A stretch of 64,000 bases of DNA from Hygrophila difformis (Eukaryota > Streptophyta > Magnoliopsida > Lamiales > Acanthaceae): the NCBI GenBank assembly GCA_030278955.1, contig JAOANR010000002.1, positions 18,586,057-18,650,056 of the forward strand, read 5' to 3'. The translations under genes were made by a program, and so were the position numbers. Shown in pieces: positions 34,895 through 46,045 of this stretch. The notes beneath the pieces are model-generated. The model was not told where the DNA came from, made no database searches, and was given only the letters and a program-made list of their open reading frames with translations. Each line of letters opens with the position of its first letter. Within the stretch, counting starts at the first letter, position 1.

Positions 34895-35966
34895 TTTTTT
34901 TCTGACTATGTCTTATGGGCCGAAATTTCGCCCTGTTTTGCTTTTGCATATAAATCTTTACTTGTTTCTATCGACTGTCGTCGGCCCCCCCCCCCCCTTT
35001 TTTTGTAAATTGTATTGGCCGACGGAATGTACTTGGATTCGTATATTTTTATTTCTGCTATGTGATTCGTATCTGATTCGTTCCGCGATTTCTTCGGTCT
35101 TCTTTACTACTGGTTCCTGGATGTTAGCAGCTTTTTCCGGGAATCAGCTGTAACATTTTTCCATAAATAACATTTAATATTGACCATTTCTCCTTCCAAG
35201 TATTTATCCTTCTTCTATAAATACTTGGCTTTTATCCGTGTTTATCCATCATCTGCTCAACTCAATATGGCTCCCCTTTTTCCTTTATTCAATCCCCTAT
35301 CTCCAATGCCTCCATGGTTTCTGACTTATGTATTTTCAAGGATTTCCAGACGTGATACGAAAACTTTCCGCCCATGCGGCACGAGTTCAGCTAACACTCC
35401 TCTCATCATGCTAGTATGGGCGAGGATCTTTATTTATCATTCCAAATGAAGGTCCCGACGGTCATGCGGGCATTTCTCTTTTCTACTTTGCGGTTGCATA
35501 TCCTGTCGGACCTTTTCTAACGGGGAACCCACTTCTTTTTGTGGTTTCCCCATTCTCTTTTCCCTTCTACCACCTTTGGTGACTTCCTCGCTGCACTTCT
35601 CATCTTCTCGTCTGAGATAGTGCGGAGGTTGTTCCTGCATTTGACTTCTTCCTCTGGGCCGTTGTATTATTCGTCATAGCATCCCCAGAGGCTGAGGTTA
35701 GGTGGCTGAGTTAATCGGCGGTGCTGTTGTTATGAAATCAGTGATCTCGTCTTCGCCGATATATCTAGGCGGCATTTGTATAAGGCTGGGAGTCCTTCAA
35801 CTTCCTTTAGTTAGGACCTTTCCCTTGTATATGCCTGCTTAGCATAGGACGTTTCCCTTGTATATTGTAATTTCGGACTATCAACGCCGTCTTCGGCCGA
35901 AGTAGTGCCGTTTATGTAATGCTCATTTTCGCAATAAACTCTTTATTTTTTTTCGCCTTTTAATGT
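34895..35966. other. Spacer between antisense gene end and integrase end
   Basis: Convergent 3' ends of the antisense gene and of pol lie here. Includes a 14-C plus T run (34985-35006). No supported ORF; the 89-codon frame at 35180 has no recognisable features. Confidence 0.6.
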
Positions 35967-37001
35967 TTAATCCCACGCTGATGGATAATATTTCTTCATA
36001 TATCTTGCATTCACTAGATTTGACATCTGTTCGCCATTTTCATCCACCAACATGTACGCTTCATTCGGTAATTTCGTCTGAACAATAAACGGTCCCTCCC
36101 AATTGGGGCTCCACTTACCTAATCGGCCATCCTTCTGTTTAGGTGGCCATATAACTTTCCAAACTAAATCGCCGACTTCAAATCGTTTCACGCGAATTCG
36201 CTTATTATACCAATCGGCCACAATATCTTTATTTTTCTTCAAATTCTCATAGGCTTGCACCCGATCAGAATTAACTTCTAATAATTCATTCTTCATCGCA
36301 CAATCATATTGTTCGGCCGTCATTAAATCTGCTTGGCTTGTTCTTAAGGTCGGCACTGTTATTTCGGCTGGAAGTACTGCATCCATTCCATAAGTCAGCC
36401 GAAATGGCGTAAATCCAGTGGCTGAAGTCTTGGCATTTCGATAAGCCCATAACGCTTCCGATAACTTCTCATGCCACTTTCTTGGTTGATCTTCTATCAT
36501 TTTCTTTATAGTTCCTATCAATTGCTTATTTGTGGCCTCTGCCTGCCCATTCCCTTGCGGATAATAAGGCGACGAATGCACAATTTTTATCCCGTATTCT
36601 TTCGCAAAGGCCTTGACTTTTTCTCCCACAAATACAGTTCCTCTATCTGTTAGAATCGTCTGTGGAATTCCAAATCTATATATCAAATGTCTTTTAATGA
36701 ATTCGATCACTTCCTCTTGCGAAATGCTGACATAAGCCTGAGCTTCGGCCCATTTTGTAAAATAGTCCGTTGCCACTAGCACAAACTCATGCCTTTTTGA
36801 TGAAGAAGGATGAATCTTTCCAATTATATCCATAGCCCATCCCCGAAATGGCCATGGCTTAATCATTATGTGCATCTCTTCAGCCGGTAACTTCTGAATC
36901 GGCCCATGTTTTTGACATTCGCGGCAACCTTTGGCATATTTCTCACAATCAATACCCATATTCGGCCAATAATATCCCAGCCGAATAATACCCCATTTCA
37001 T
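35967..37001 (-). pseudogene. Tat pol, integrase part (344 codons after an in-frame stop)
   Basis: Continues the RT frame after a TGA at 37008-37010. Contains the CxxC of the HHCC zinc finger (CRECQKHG; its His pair lies before the stop), the catalytic core with the Asp of MDIIGK, the second Asp of TDRGTVF and the Glu of QAEATNKQL, then a C-terminal VKRFEVGDLVWKV domain. Integrates the element cDNA in functional relatives. Here it could be made only by stop read-through or from another copy. Confidence 0.88.
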
Positions 37002-37007
37002 CGATTT

Positions 37008-39334
37008 TCACGCACGATGCGCGCCGCATATTCCTTCATGGACTTCTCCCATTACTCTTCTAGCATCTTCTTCTCCGACACATCTGAGTAATACCCCATC
37101 AATGGCTCGCTTAAAGAGTAACCCTCCTATCACTATATAATCCATCACTTTCTGCTTCTCGGTTGGACTTGCTTCGGATGGATTCTCCAAGGTCTGCGCT
37201 ATCTTTTTTATCCATTCGGCCTTTTCAGTTTCGGCCAAATATATTTCCAAATTTTCCGCTATCGGCATCAGCCGATACCTAGCTGCATGCTGAGCCAGTT
37301 CGTTAGCTAATTCATTTTTCTCCCTTGGAATATATTCGATGTATACCTCATCGAATTCTTCTAACAAACCGATTGCTTCTTCGTACAATCCAATTAATTG
37401 GGAACTTTTAACCAAAAAATCTCCTAACAGCTGCTGAATAACCACTTGTGAATCTCCTCTGATTACGATAGCCCTTATTCCTTCTTCTATAAGTTTTCGT
37501 AATCCCGAAATTAACGCCTTATATTCAGCCTGGTTATTCGTATAAGACTTCGGTAATTGTACGAAATACTTGTATACCTTGCCCTCCGGTGTATGTAGAG
37601 TAAACCCTGCTCCAACCCCTGAAGCGGCTTTTGAACCATCGAACATCATTATCCATGGTTGCAGATATACAATTCCCTCTTCATTTATCTCTTTCGGCCT
37701 AACTTGATCCCCGACGTCCTCGGATACCGGGAGCATTACATGGTCGGCCAAAAAATCGGCTACGATTTGTCCTTTCATAGCCCTGAGTGGCTGATACTTC
37801 AGGTCGTATGCATTTAACTTCATGGCCCACTTGGCCATTCTTCGGCTACTGATGGGATCGTTCATCATAATTTTTACTATATCAACCGAAGCTACCACTA
37901 TCACTTGCCGTGGTTGAATATAATATTCCAACTTCTGACATGCGTGATAAAGACTTAAACACAATTTATGAATCGGCGAGTACCTTAATTCGGCATCCCT
38001 GAGGATTCGACTTAGATAATAAATCGCCCGATCTCTTCCTTCATCGTCCTCTTGAGCCAACAACGCTCCAATAGACTCTTCGGCTGCTGCTATGTACAAT
38101 TTGAGCGGTCGACCCAAAACTGGAGGGACCAACACTGGTGGATTCACCAGGGCTTGCTTCAATTGCTCAAATGCTCTTTGTTGATCGTCTCCCCATATGA
38201 ATTCCTCCTCTTTCTTTAACCTTAGTAAATCGGTTAATGGTTTCGACTTTCCGGCTGCATTTGCCAAAAATCGCCTCAAGAAACCGATCTTTCCAAGGAA
38301 TTTCTGCAGACTCTTCTTATCGTGTGGAGGCCTGGCTTCTTGGATTGCTCTGGTTTTATTCGCATCGACTTCTATTCCCTTATTGTGTACCAAGAACCCA
38401 AGAAAATTTTCTGCTTGCACTCCAAAAGCACACTTAGCTGGATTCATCTTTACTCCATGTAATCTCATTCTTGCGAACACCCTCCGCAAATCGTCCAAGT
38501 GGCTTTCCATATCTCTAGATCTGACCATGACATCATCGATATAGACTTCAACGCATTCGCCTATTAGATCATGAAACACGTAATTCATGGCCCTTTGATA
38601 AGTAGCTCCTGCATTCTTCAAACCAAATGGCATTACTACCCATTCGTATATTCCTATGGCTCCTGGGCATCGAAATGCAGTTTTATGAACGTCTTCTTCG
38701 GCCATAAAGATTTGGTTGTATCCTGAATATCCATCCATGAATGACAACATCCCCTGTTTTGCGGCCGAATCAATCAACAAATCAACAATAGGCATCATAT
38801 ACTCATCTTTAGGAGTGACTATATTAAGATTTCTGAAATCGATGCAAACTCTCAACTTTCCATTCTTTTTTATTACAGGAACAATATTCGACAACCACTC
38901 TACATATTTAGCTGGCCTCACAAACCCGGCCGCTAACAATTTTTCTATTTCCTCTTTTATTCTAGGAACTATTTCGGGCGCTGCCCTCCTGGTCGGCTGT
39001 TTATGCGGCCTGAACCCTTCTTTGATTGGCAATCTGTGCTCCACAATCGATCGCTCCAATCCTGGCATCTCTGTATAGTCCCATGCGAAACAATCCTTGA
39101 ACTCGATTAGGACCTCCTTGAATCGGCTTGTCATTTGCTGATCTAAATTTGCACTCACTGGGATCTCCCTCGGGCGCTCGTCTGTGTGACCATTTTCAAG
39201 GGGTCTTGAGCTTTGAAATCTGGTGTTCGTTTTGGAATTGCATCCATTAAGTCACTCCATCCTGCTTTGTCATCTGAAACTTCGAGTTCGGCCGATTCGA
39301 ACTCGATCGCTTGATTCGGTTGTGCATTCATCAT
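37008..39334 (-). pseudogene. Tat pol, RT-RNase H-aRNH part, frameshifted at its start
   Basis: Pol begins with an ATG (39334) that overlaps the gag stop as ATGA. One base is missing in the C-run at about 39200-39203, so the first roughly 44 codons are in a different frame from RT. From there the frame is open to the TGA at 37008-37010. Domains: RT with VYIDDVMV (YIDD), LTR-type RNase H (LYIAAAEESIGALL, then YSPIHKL), and the extra archaeal RNase H with D (FDGSKA), E (NQAEYKAL), D (RGDSQVV). The catalytic residues are intact. The breaks suggest no full Pol from this copy. Confidence 0.9.
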
Positions 39335-42300
39335 TTACTTTCTTTTTCGACTGGCCGTTCATCGGCCTGATATCTGACCTCAAATCCCAAATCTGTCCAA
39401 TCACACTCGACAACCTGCGGGTACCGATCCCGTACCACTGCTAGGAATGGTTGTATGGGTTCTTCGTATAGCACCGCATCAATTCGGCCGGCTGAGCTGA
39501 CTGGGAACGGAGGTTGGTCTTCTTCCACTTCTTCGACTGTGCCATCCTTTTTCCAGAACCATACTTTCTGGTGCAGTGTTGACGGCAAACAACGAGATGT
39601 ATGTATCCAGCATCGGCCTAAAAGGGCCGCATACGGAACTTCAGCATCTACAACAAAGAACATGGTCGGAATTGATATCGTTCCGACCGTCACATCTACC
39701 AAAATACACCCTTCGGCCGCAGTTTGGGCTCCCACAAAACTCAATACTTTCATTCGTGTAGGGAGTAAATCTTCCTTTGACCGGCTTATCTTTGTCAATG
39801 TGGTTAACGACATGATATTGACGGTCGCTCCTCCGTCGATAAACATTCTTCTGAGCGGTCTCCCATTGACCCAACCCTTCATATACAAAGGTCTCACATG
39901 TTGAGACATCTTTGCAGTCGGTGGTAAAATCGTGCTTGGTTGAGCTTCCGGGACGAACGCCTCATAGCCTTCTTCAGCTACTTTCTCATTTTCGGCCTCA
40001 GGCCGAAATGCCTCAAGTTTGGCGAAACAGAAGTCCACAATGGGCTCTTCATCACCGAAATATTCTCCCTCTTTCTGGCAAAAAACCACAGCTGGTTCAG
40101 AATCAGACCAGTACTCCTCCTCTGCTGTTGTTGTTATCCCTACCATATTTGCACTAGACCCGAAGCCAAACTTGAACTGTCCGATTGAAGGTGTATCACT
40201 ATTCGGAACAATACTTGTTTTTGGCTTCCATTCCCTTGTCCGAATTGGCCTAGGCTTCCATTCTTCTTTTGATTCCGACTGCTCATTTTCAATTTTCGGC
40301 TGTAATACTTTCGGCCGAAATTCAGTTTTGTTTTTGAGCCGATCCTGTCCTTCTTTCGGCTTCCCCTCTACTTTTCCTTCAGACTTCAGACGAGCCGAAA
40401 ATACTCTATTGAGTATTCTTCCTTCCGAGAACGAACAGTCATTTGGGAAGTCCTCTTCCATATACATCATATCGTATTCCTCTTGCTCAGAAACAGCAGC
40501 TGCTTTAAGCCGTTGCATTCTTCGTTTAAAAGTACGATATGATCCCTTTCCTTTCGGAGCTTTTTTCTCCTCTGCCCTCCAGTCTGAATGGTCAAACCGG
40601 CGCTGGCCGAAATGCCTTCTTTCTGGAGAATTTTGGACCCATCGGCCTACCTGAGTATTTGCTGGTGGCCTTCTGAGCTTCTTCATTTCGGGACTGACAG
40701 CTTCCTCAGGAACTGTGATCTGAATCACAGTTTTTTCATTCTGCTTGTCAGCTGTTAACTTCATCTCTGAATCCCATCCGTTAGTTATGATTTTCAACGT
40801 TGGCCTCTCGCTCTTGCATCTGATCTCGTTCTCATGATGTTTGTCCGATTGCTTGATCCACTCCTTTACCTCATAATTCCCCAATCGGTCGAAAACATCT
40901 GTAACTTTCTCCTTTCCCTTCGGAGATCCTAATCTTTTCCATACTCCTGACTTCTGAGCCGATGGCCGATCTCCAAGCCGATCGTGCACAGAACTCCTGC
41001 TTGATGATGTTTGTTCCCCCAATCGATCATGCACAGATCTATTCTGATCAGGATGCACCATCACCATGTTGGCAACAGGGAACGGATTCTTATCGATCGC
41101 CATAAGCCTATCTGGAAACTTCAGCTTCCCATCATCGACATGTTTCTGAATCAGCTTCCTAAAATGTCCACATACCGCCGTTGATTGAGTAGCCGATCCA
41201 TGGAATCTGCACCAACCGGCTTCCAACTGATTCTTAGTGGGCTGTGGATGGTTTCCTTTAAACTCTAACAATCCATTCTTCTGGCAATAATCAAATATTT
41301 CGTCCATTTGTGACAAGTCGAAAGAGTAAAACCTTTGAGATTCATCTCCTCCTTCTTTCTCCTTGCCTCTGGCTGGCCGAAGTGCTGGACAACTCATAGG
41401 TTTCTTTATAATCAATTCTGCCCTTGCAACTTCGGCTAATGCGGGAACGTCATCCGTGTTGTACTCTTCCTGGACTTCACATCTATCCAGAGACTCAGCA
41501 AATGAGGCAGCTGACTGGATAGGTTGTGATCTTCCACTTTGACTTCGGCTTGATTTGAAAGCCGCTTGTTCTGCCAAATAAGTCTCCATCCTTATAGCTT
41601 CGGCCGTTAATTCGGCCACAGTCCTTGGTCTTGTTACCATCAATCTGTCCTTGATGGCAAACTTCAAATTCTGCTTCAAGATTTGAATATATTCATGCTC
41701 AGGCAGCATTGTTTTCATCTGAGCCTTTACTGCATAAAATCTTTCAATAAATTCGGTCACTGATTCAGACGCCTTTTGCTTGGTTGACGTCAGATCTACT
41801 ACCGAAACTTCAGGACTGGTATTATAGAATCGGTCATGGAATAACCGCTCCATCTCGGGCCATGTATTGACCGATCCCGCTGGCAAATTGATGTACCACT
41901 CAAATGCTGGGCCAGTTTGCGACAAGCTAAACAATATCAACTTGTGAAAATCATTTTGCGCAATTCTGGTGCATTGAGCTGTAAATCGGCCAATATGCTC
42001 AATTGTAGAGCGGCCGAATTCTCCAGAAAAAGTGTTAAAATCTGGAACCTTTACCCCTCTAGGCAGTGGATACTGTTCCTCAATATAATCTGGATAAGGT
42101 TTCCGATACATCGGCCTATTCTCCTGGCCGACGATATTTCCAAACTGAGCACGAATAATCTCAGCAATTAACTCTCTGTCAACCAGTTGTGGTGGATTCT
42201 GCTGTTGTGGTGCGTATTGTTGGACCACTGGAGCACGCGGTTGAACAGCTGGTTGAGGCGGTTGATTCTGTTGCTGATCGTACCTTTGCTGTGGAGGGAC

Positions 42301-42705
42301 AAAAGGCCGAGCTCCGTGCCCTCCTTGCGGCCGAAAGGCCTGCTGCTGAAAGTTATGAGGATTTTGCATTGCAGGTGGTGGATTTTGCGCGACTGGAGCT
42401 TGCTGCATCCCCATCGGGTACATATTCCTCGCTATTTCGGCTCTAAACATTGCTGGCATCGCTGCCAGGATATTTCCTTCAATTTGGCGAACCGAATTGG
42501 TAACCGCCGCCTCCACCATGAATTGAACCTGATCTCGGAATCGCGGGGTTAAATCATCGTTTGAAAACTCCTGGCTGAGGAAGTGCGATGGTCCGGGAAA
42601 ACCTGGGGGGAATTCTCCGGCTTCTGCAGCACGTTCTTCCTGGATTGGCGGCAAATCAGTCCTCGCCACCGTGTTTTCCGGTGGAGTTGCTTGTTCGAAT
42701 GCCAT
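39331..42705 (-). CDS. Tat Gag-protease, 1124 aa, open
   Basis: I choose the ATG at 42705 (MAFEQATPP), just inside the primer-binding site; the longer frame from 42780 starts inside the LTR. A Gln/Pro-rich stretch about residues 100-170 is followed by a retrotransposon gag domain (FSGEFGRSTIEHIGRF, then MERLFHDRFYNTSPE, then TEFIERFYAVKAQM), a C/H pattern (WCRFHGSATQSTAVCGHF) where Tat Gags have a zinc-like motif, a long charged linker, and a retropepsin-like domain with FIDGGATVNIM (active-site Asp; DGGA in place of DTGA) and ALLGRCWI. Gag forms the particle and the protease processes it. Fully open, unlike pol. Confidence 0.88.
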   Translation of the reverse strand: MAFEQATPPENTVARTDLPPIQEERAAEAGEFPPGFPGPSHFLSQEFSNDDLTPRFRDQVQFMVEAAVTNSVRQIEGNILAAMPAMFRAEIARNMYPMGMQQAPVAQNPPPAMQNPHNFQQQAFRPQGGHGARPFVPPQQRYDQQQNQPPQPAVQPRAPVVQQYAPQQQNPPQLVDRELIAEIIRAQFGNIVGQENRPMYRKPYPDYIEEQYPLPRGVKVPDFNTFSGEFGRSTIEHIGRFTAQCTRIAQNDFHKLILFSLSQTGPAFEWYINLPAGSVNTWPEMERLFHDRFYNTSPEVSVVDLTSTKQKASESVTEFIERFYAVKAQMKTMLPEHEYIQILKQNLKFAIKDRLMVTRPRTVAELTAEAIRMETYLAEQAAFKSSRSQSGRSQPIQSAASFAESLDRCEVQEEYNTDDVPALAEVARAELIIKKPMSCPALRPARGKEKEGGDESQRFYSFDLSQMDEIFDYCQKNGLLEFKGNHPQPTKNQLEAGWCRFHGSATQSTAVCGHFRKLIQKHVDDGKLKFPDRLMAIDKNPFPVANMVMVHPDQNRSVHDRLGEQTSSSRSSVHDRLGDRPSAQKSGVWKRLGSPKGKEKVTDVFDRLGNYEVKEWIKQSDKHHENEIRCKSERPTLKIITNGWDSEMKLTADKQNEKTVIQITVPEEAVSPEMKKLRRPPANTQVGRWVQNSPERRHFGQRRFDHSDWRAEEKKAPKGKGSYRTFKRRMQRLKAAAVSEQEEYDMMYMEEDFPNDCSFSEGRILNRVFSARLKSEGKVEGKPKEGQDRLKNKTEFRPKVLQPKIENEQSESKEEWKPRPIRTREWKPKTSIVPNSDTPSIGQFKFGFGSSANMVGITTTAEEEYWSDSEPAVVFCQKEGEYFGDEEPIVDFCFAKLEAFRPEAENEKVAEEGYEAFVPEAQPSTILPPTAKMSQHVRPLYMKGWVNGRPLRRMFIDGGATVNIMSLTTLTKISRSKEDLLPTRMKVLSFVGAQTAAEGCILVDVTVGTISIPTMFFVVDAEVPYAALLGRCWIHTSRCLPSTLHQKVWFWKKDGTVEEVEEDQPPFPVSSAGRIDAVLYEEPIQPFLAVVRDRYPQVVECDWTDLGFEVRYQADERPVEKESK

Positions 42706-42710
42706 TTTGT

Positions 42711-42729
42711 GTCCCACTGGGCGTGCCAC
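42711..42729 (-). promoter_or_regulatory. Primer-binding site of the Tat element
   Basis: Minus-strand GTGGCACGCCCAGTGGGAC directly follows the 5' LTR end (ACA). This TGGCACGCCC form is used by Tat-like elements. I do not assign the tRNA. Confidence 0.65.
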
Positions 42730-43411
42730 TGTTTTCCCATCGGCGTTATTGTCGCCGGGAAAGGACCTTTTTCTCCTCAAGGGAGGCTACCGGATAAAGG
42801 ATCAAACCGGTTACGGGTCCGGATTAATGATAATGCGCCCAAACTTGATCAATTACGCCCAAACTTGACTGAATGTTCCTTGATATTCAAATGGCAACAA
42901 AATACAACGGAGAATCTACCTGTTGTTAAGAAACAACGGCGAATTCACCGGAAAACTAGAACCAAACTACCGGTTGTTGAGGAACAACGGTGGACTTGGA
43001 AGTAACTGCTATGAGCTAAACTAGAATCTAGGGAAAAACTGTAAAGGAAAGCAGTAAAGATACAAAGAAGTAAATTTTGATAAAGGGATTTTGGGGGTTG
43101 GATTGATCTCTCCCATTTTGTGCATGGCATCCCCTATTTATAGCCGGAGCTGAAATAACCGCTCCCCGGCCGATTCCCTTAAGCCGATTCCACTGCTCAC
43201 TTCGATCGGCTGAATTGATGTTATTTCGGCCGAAATCCTTCCCTTCGGAGCTTTCTTCCTTTCGGGATCCTTCTGCTGCTATGGATCACTCCCTTTTGAT
43301 TCTTCGGCCCAATGGATCTCCAACTCGATCTTCTTCGAAAGTCTCTCTTCGGCCCATCTTTTATGGCCCAATTCTTCTCCCCATGGCCCCCTATCCTTTG
43401 TGGCCCCAACA
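42730..43411 (-). repeat. 5' LTR of the Tat element
   Basis: 682 bp, TGTTTTCC...CCCAACA. Minus-strand CTATAAATAG at 43143-43134 is the promoter TATA for gag-pol RNA. Directly repeated with 30867-31560. Confidence 0.94.
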
Positions 43412-43500
43412 GTGAGTCAATACTTCACCTCCAAGACATTTTTCCCATTCTTGTCGGAAGCAATATACTGTGAGTCAATACTTCACCCCCCCATGATAAA
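43412..43500. repeat. Minisatellite continuation right of the Tat element
   Basis: Begins with the GTGAG duplication, then TCAATACTTCACC and a second unit. It is the other half of the minisatellite unit cut by the retrotransposon. Confidence 0.8.
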
Positions 43501-45429
43501 GGGCTCTTTCTTCTTATCAGTTGAGTGTGCTTAATTTGCCTATGAATAAATTTATAATAAATCTATTTTTTAATATAAGGGTTATTAAAATAAAAATAAA
43601 TTTAATATAAAAAAATCACCACGCATAATATGGGAATAGATGAATATTTGTAGTAGAATTAGAAAAGATATTAAAGAAACTCAGCTAAAGAAAAAAAAAA
43701 TCATGCATCAAAATATTATAATCCCATACAAATATATTAAAGGAAAACGCTCCATATTATTCTTTTCATTATAATTTTAATAATACTATACTTTAATGAA
43801 AATATAACTTTATATCATTATCCTATATAATTTGCATCATTAAATCACAAAAATGTATAATTGATTAGTAGTAAACTATATTTTAGCACAATATTTGATC
43901 TATTATTTTGAAATGTATTAGAATTTGAATAAATATTTATATTTCTTTTGGTCTTAATATTTATAAAATTTAAAATAAACCCTAAAAGAGCCGAGTAAGA
44001 TAATTGAATTTCTTTTTGGATTTTAATATTGTATAAGTTAATAATATACGCTGGTGTTACATAAAACCATGCAAAATACATATTTGATTATTATAGTTAT
44101 TATCAATAATCCTCTAACATAACTTATACACCAGGATTATGGACCTACAAATGCATGGAAGATAATATAAAAAAGCTAAAAAAAAATAGAGGAATTGGGA
44201 GAAATTTAAATATATTTTTTGTGAATGAAGCATTACACATACACGATAATAAATAATACATAATGCGGAATTTCTTATATAAAATATTAAAAACCAAAAA
44301 GAAAATTTCCTTAGTCTGAATAGGCTGCGCAACAAAGAAAAAAAAAGAAAAGAAATTGAAATACTTAATCAAAAATGAATATATTTTAAAATTAATGGAG
44401 CAAACATTAAAATTAAAGACAAAATCCATTCACGTACATTTCTACATAATATTTTATTCCAATAATATTTTCATTAACATGGTTTCATAAAATATAATAT
44501 ATTACAATATAATTAACTATTAAAAAATAGTATTAATAAATTATCTAAACGGGAAGTCAGATTAAGTGAAATTGTTGATAATTTAATAAATAAGTAATTT
44601 TAATATATCCATGACAAAAAAATATTTAATTGGATGATCGAATTAATATTATAAAAACATATTTATTAATCATATATGCGATTTATTAATCAATTCATTG
44701 ATGATAATAGTGATAGAAGGAGAGATAGCTAATCATGAATTTGGAGTTCCTATATGAAATTTGTAGAGTATATTTTATTAAATGAAATTGTTGCCTAAGT
44801 TAAATCATTATTATTGGGAAATCTATAATTAATTTAAATCATGAATTCGATCATTATTTTATTATTAATTTATGATAAACAAATATTTATAGAAGAATGC
44901 GTGCAATATTTATAATAAATTAATAGTGCTCCATGTACATTGTATTTATTTATTTTATTAGAATTTAGTATGAGACATAAATAATTGAAATATTTTTTGA
45001 TGATTTAAGAATAGTTTTTTTGTTCACATACGTTAGTTTTTAATGTCATAGTGACATCGGAAAATGGTATACATCTAAATCAATTGTCAATATATCAAAT
45101 GCTTCCCAGGCCTTTAATGGACTGAAGTAACTAATAGTTAACTTAATGGATTGAATAAAATAGTGTTATGAATTTCTACCATTTTAACGAAGATGAGCAA
45201 TATAATGCAATAGATATATAAAAGAATTTCTCTTAGAACATTCCACATATAAAAAATATCTACTAAAAATAATAAGAATATTATAAAGCATAATAACTTA
45301 TATGTTAATTCAAAATATAAATTTAAACAGTTTACATAATGTTAGGCCACATTATACAAATAATTTAAATATTGCAGACTAATAAATGATAAAAAAAGTC
45401 AATAATGAAATTACAAAGACCAAGACCAA
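43501..45429. other. Very AT-rich, no gene
   Basis: About 1.9 kb of AT-rich DNA with long A and T runs. Minus ORFs at 43845-44429 are Phe/Ile/Tyr-rich low complexity. Likely Helitron interior or old non-coding DNA. Confidence 0.55.
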
Positions 45430-45862
45430 TGTCGGAACCAATCTACCGCCAGTCAATACTTTACCCCCAGTATATTTTTTCCCATTCGTATCGGAACTGA
45501 TGTAATGTCAGTCAATACTTCACTCTCCGAGACATTTTTCACACTATTGTCGGAACCAATGTACTGCCAGTCAATACTTCATCCCCCAAGACATTTTTCC
45601 CCATTCGTATCGGATCCAATGTAATGTCAGTCAATACTTCAACCTCGAAGATATTTTTTCCCACTATTGTCAGAACCAATGTTTTGCTAGTCAATACTTC
45701 ACCCCATGATATTTTTTCTCATTGTCGTCGTAACCAATGTACGGCCAGTCAATACTTCACCATCCAATACATTTTTTCCTACTCTCGTCAGAACCAATGT
45801 ACTGTCAGTCAATGCTTCACCCTCCAGGACATTTTTTTCCACTTTCGTCGGAACTAATGTAC
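45430..45862. repeat. 60-bp minisatellite, block 3 (about seven units)
   Basis: AGTCAATAC words recur at roughly 45451, 45511, 45571, 45631, 45690, 45748 and 45808, with a 58-60 bp period. It is the longest and most regular block and the same family as blocks 1 and 2. Confidence 0.88.
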
Positions 45863-46045
45863 CCGCCCGCGCGATCGTGTGGATTTAAAGTTTTAAAAAA
45901 AATTATAAAATAGAAAAAATAGTACTATTCTCCTTACTATTTCAAAGTTAAAAATAATTGAAAAGATAATCATAAAATTGTATGCTATTAAAAATAAAAC
46001 TATTAAAAGATTATATTACATAAATTTCAATTTCTTATTGGAATT
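45863..46045 (-). mobile_element. Helitron-family 3' subterminal region, copy 2
   Basis: CG-rich word CCCGCCCGCGCGATCGTG followed by about 160 bp homologous to 29277-29450. It abuts the minisatellite directly, in contrast to copy 1 where the minisatellite is on the other side. Confidence 0.5.

Larger units (their letters stand above)
30867..43411 (-). mobile_element. Ty3/gypsy LTR retrotransposon, Tat lineage, 12.5 kb
   Basis: Complete element with two LTRs (694 and 682 bp) and a 5-bp duplication. Gag-Pol is on the minus strand (5' LTR at the right). Tat assignment: RT-RNase H is followed by an extra archaeal-type RNase H (FDGSKAASGVGAG, then NNQAEYKAL), and an extra ORF region lies between integrase and the 3' LTR. 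By eye the LTRs differ at 7 substitutions, one 13-bp and one 1-bp indel, about 1% divergence, so the insertion is young. Pol is broken (see separate entries). The region between pol and 3' LTR carries a gene in antisense. Confidence 0.93.

Noticed and set aside
36471..37091. Plus-strand ORFs opposite integrase
   Set aside because: Shadows of pol.
39455..40654. Plus-strand ORFs opposite gag (149 and 211 codons)
   Set aside because: Frame shadows of the long gag frame; no domain and no splice structure, unlike the antisense gene at 31.7-34.9 kb.
43845..44429. Phe/Ile/Tyr-rich minus ORFs
   Set aside because: AT-rich composition only.
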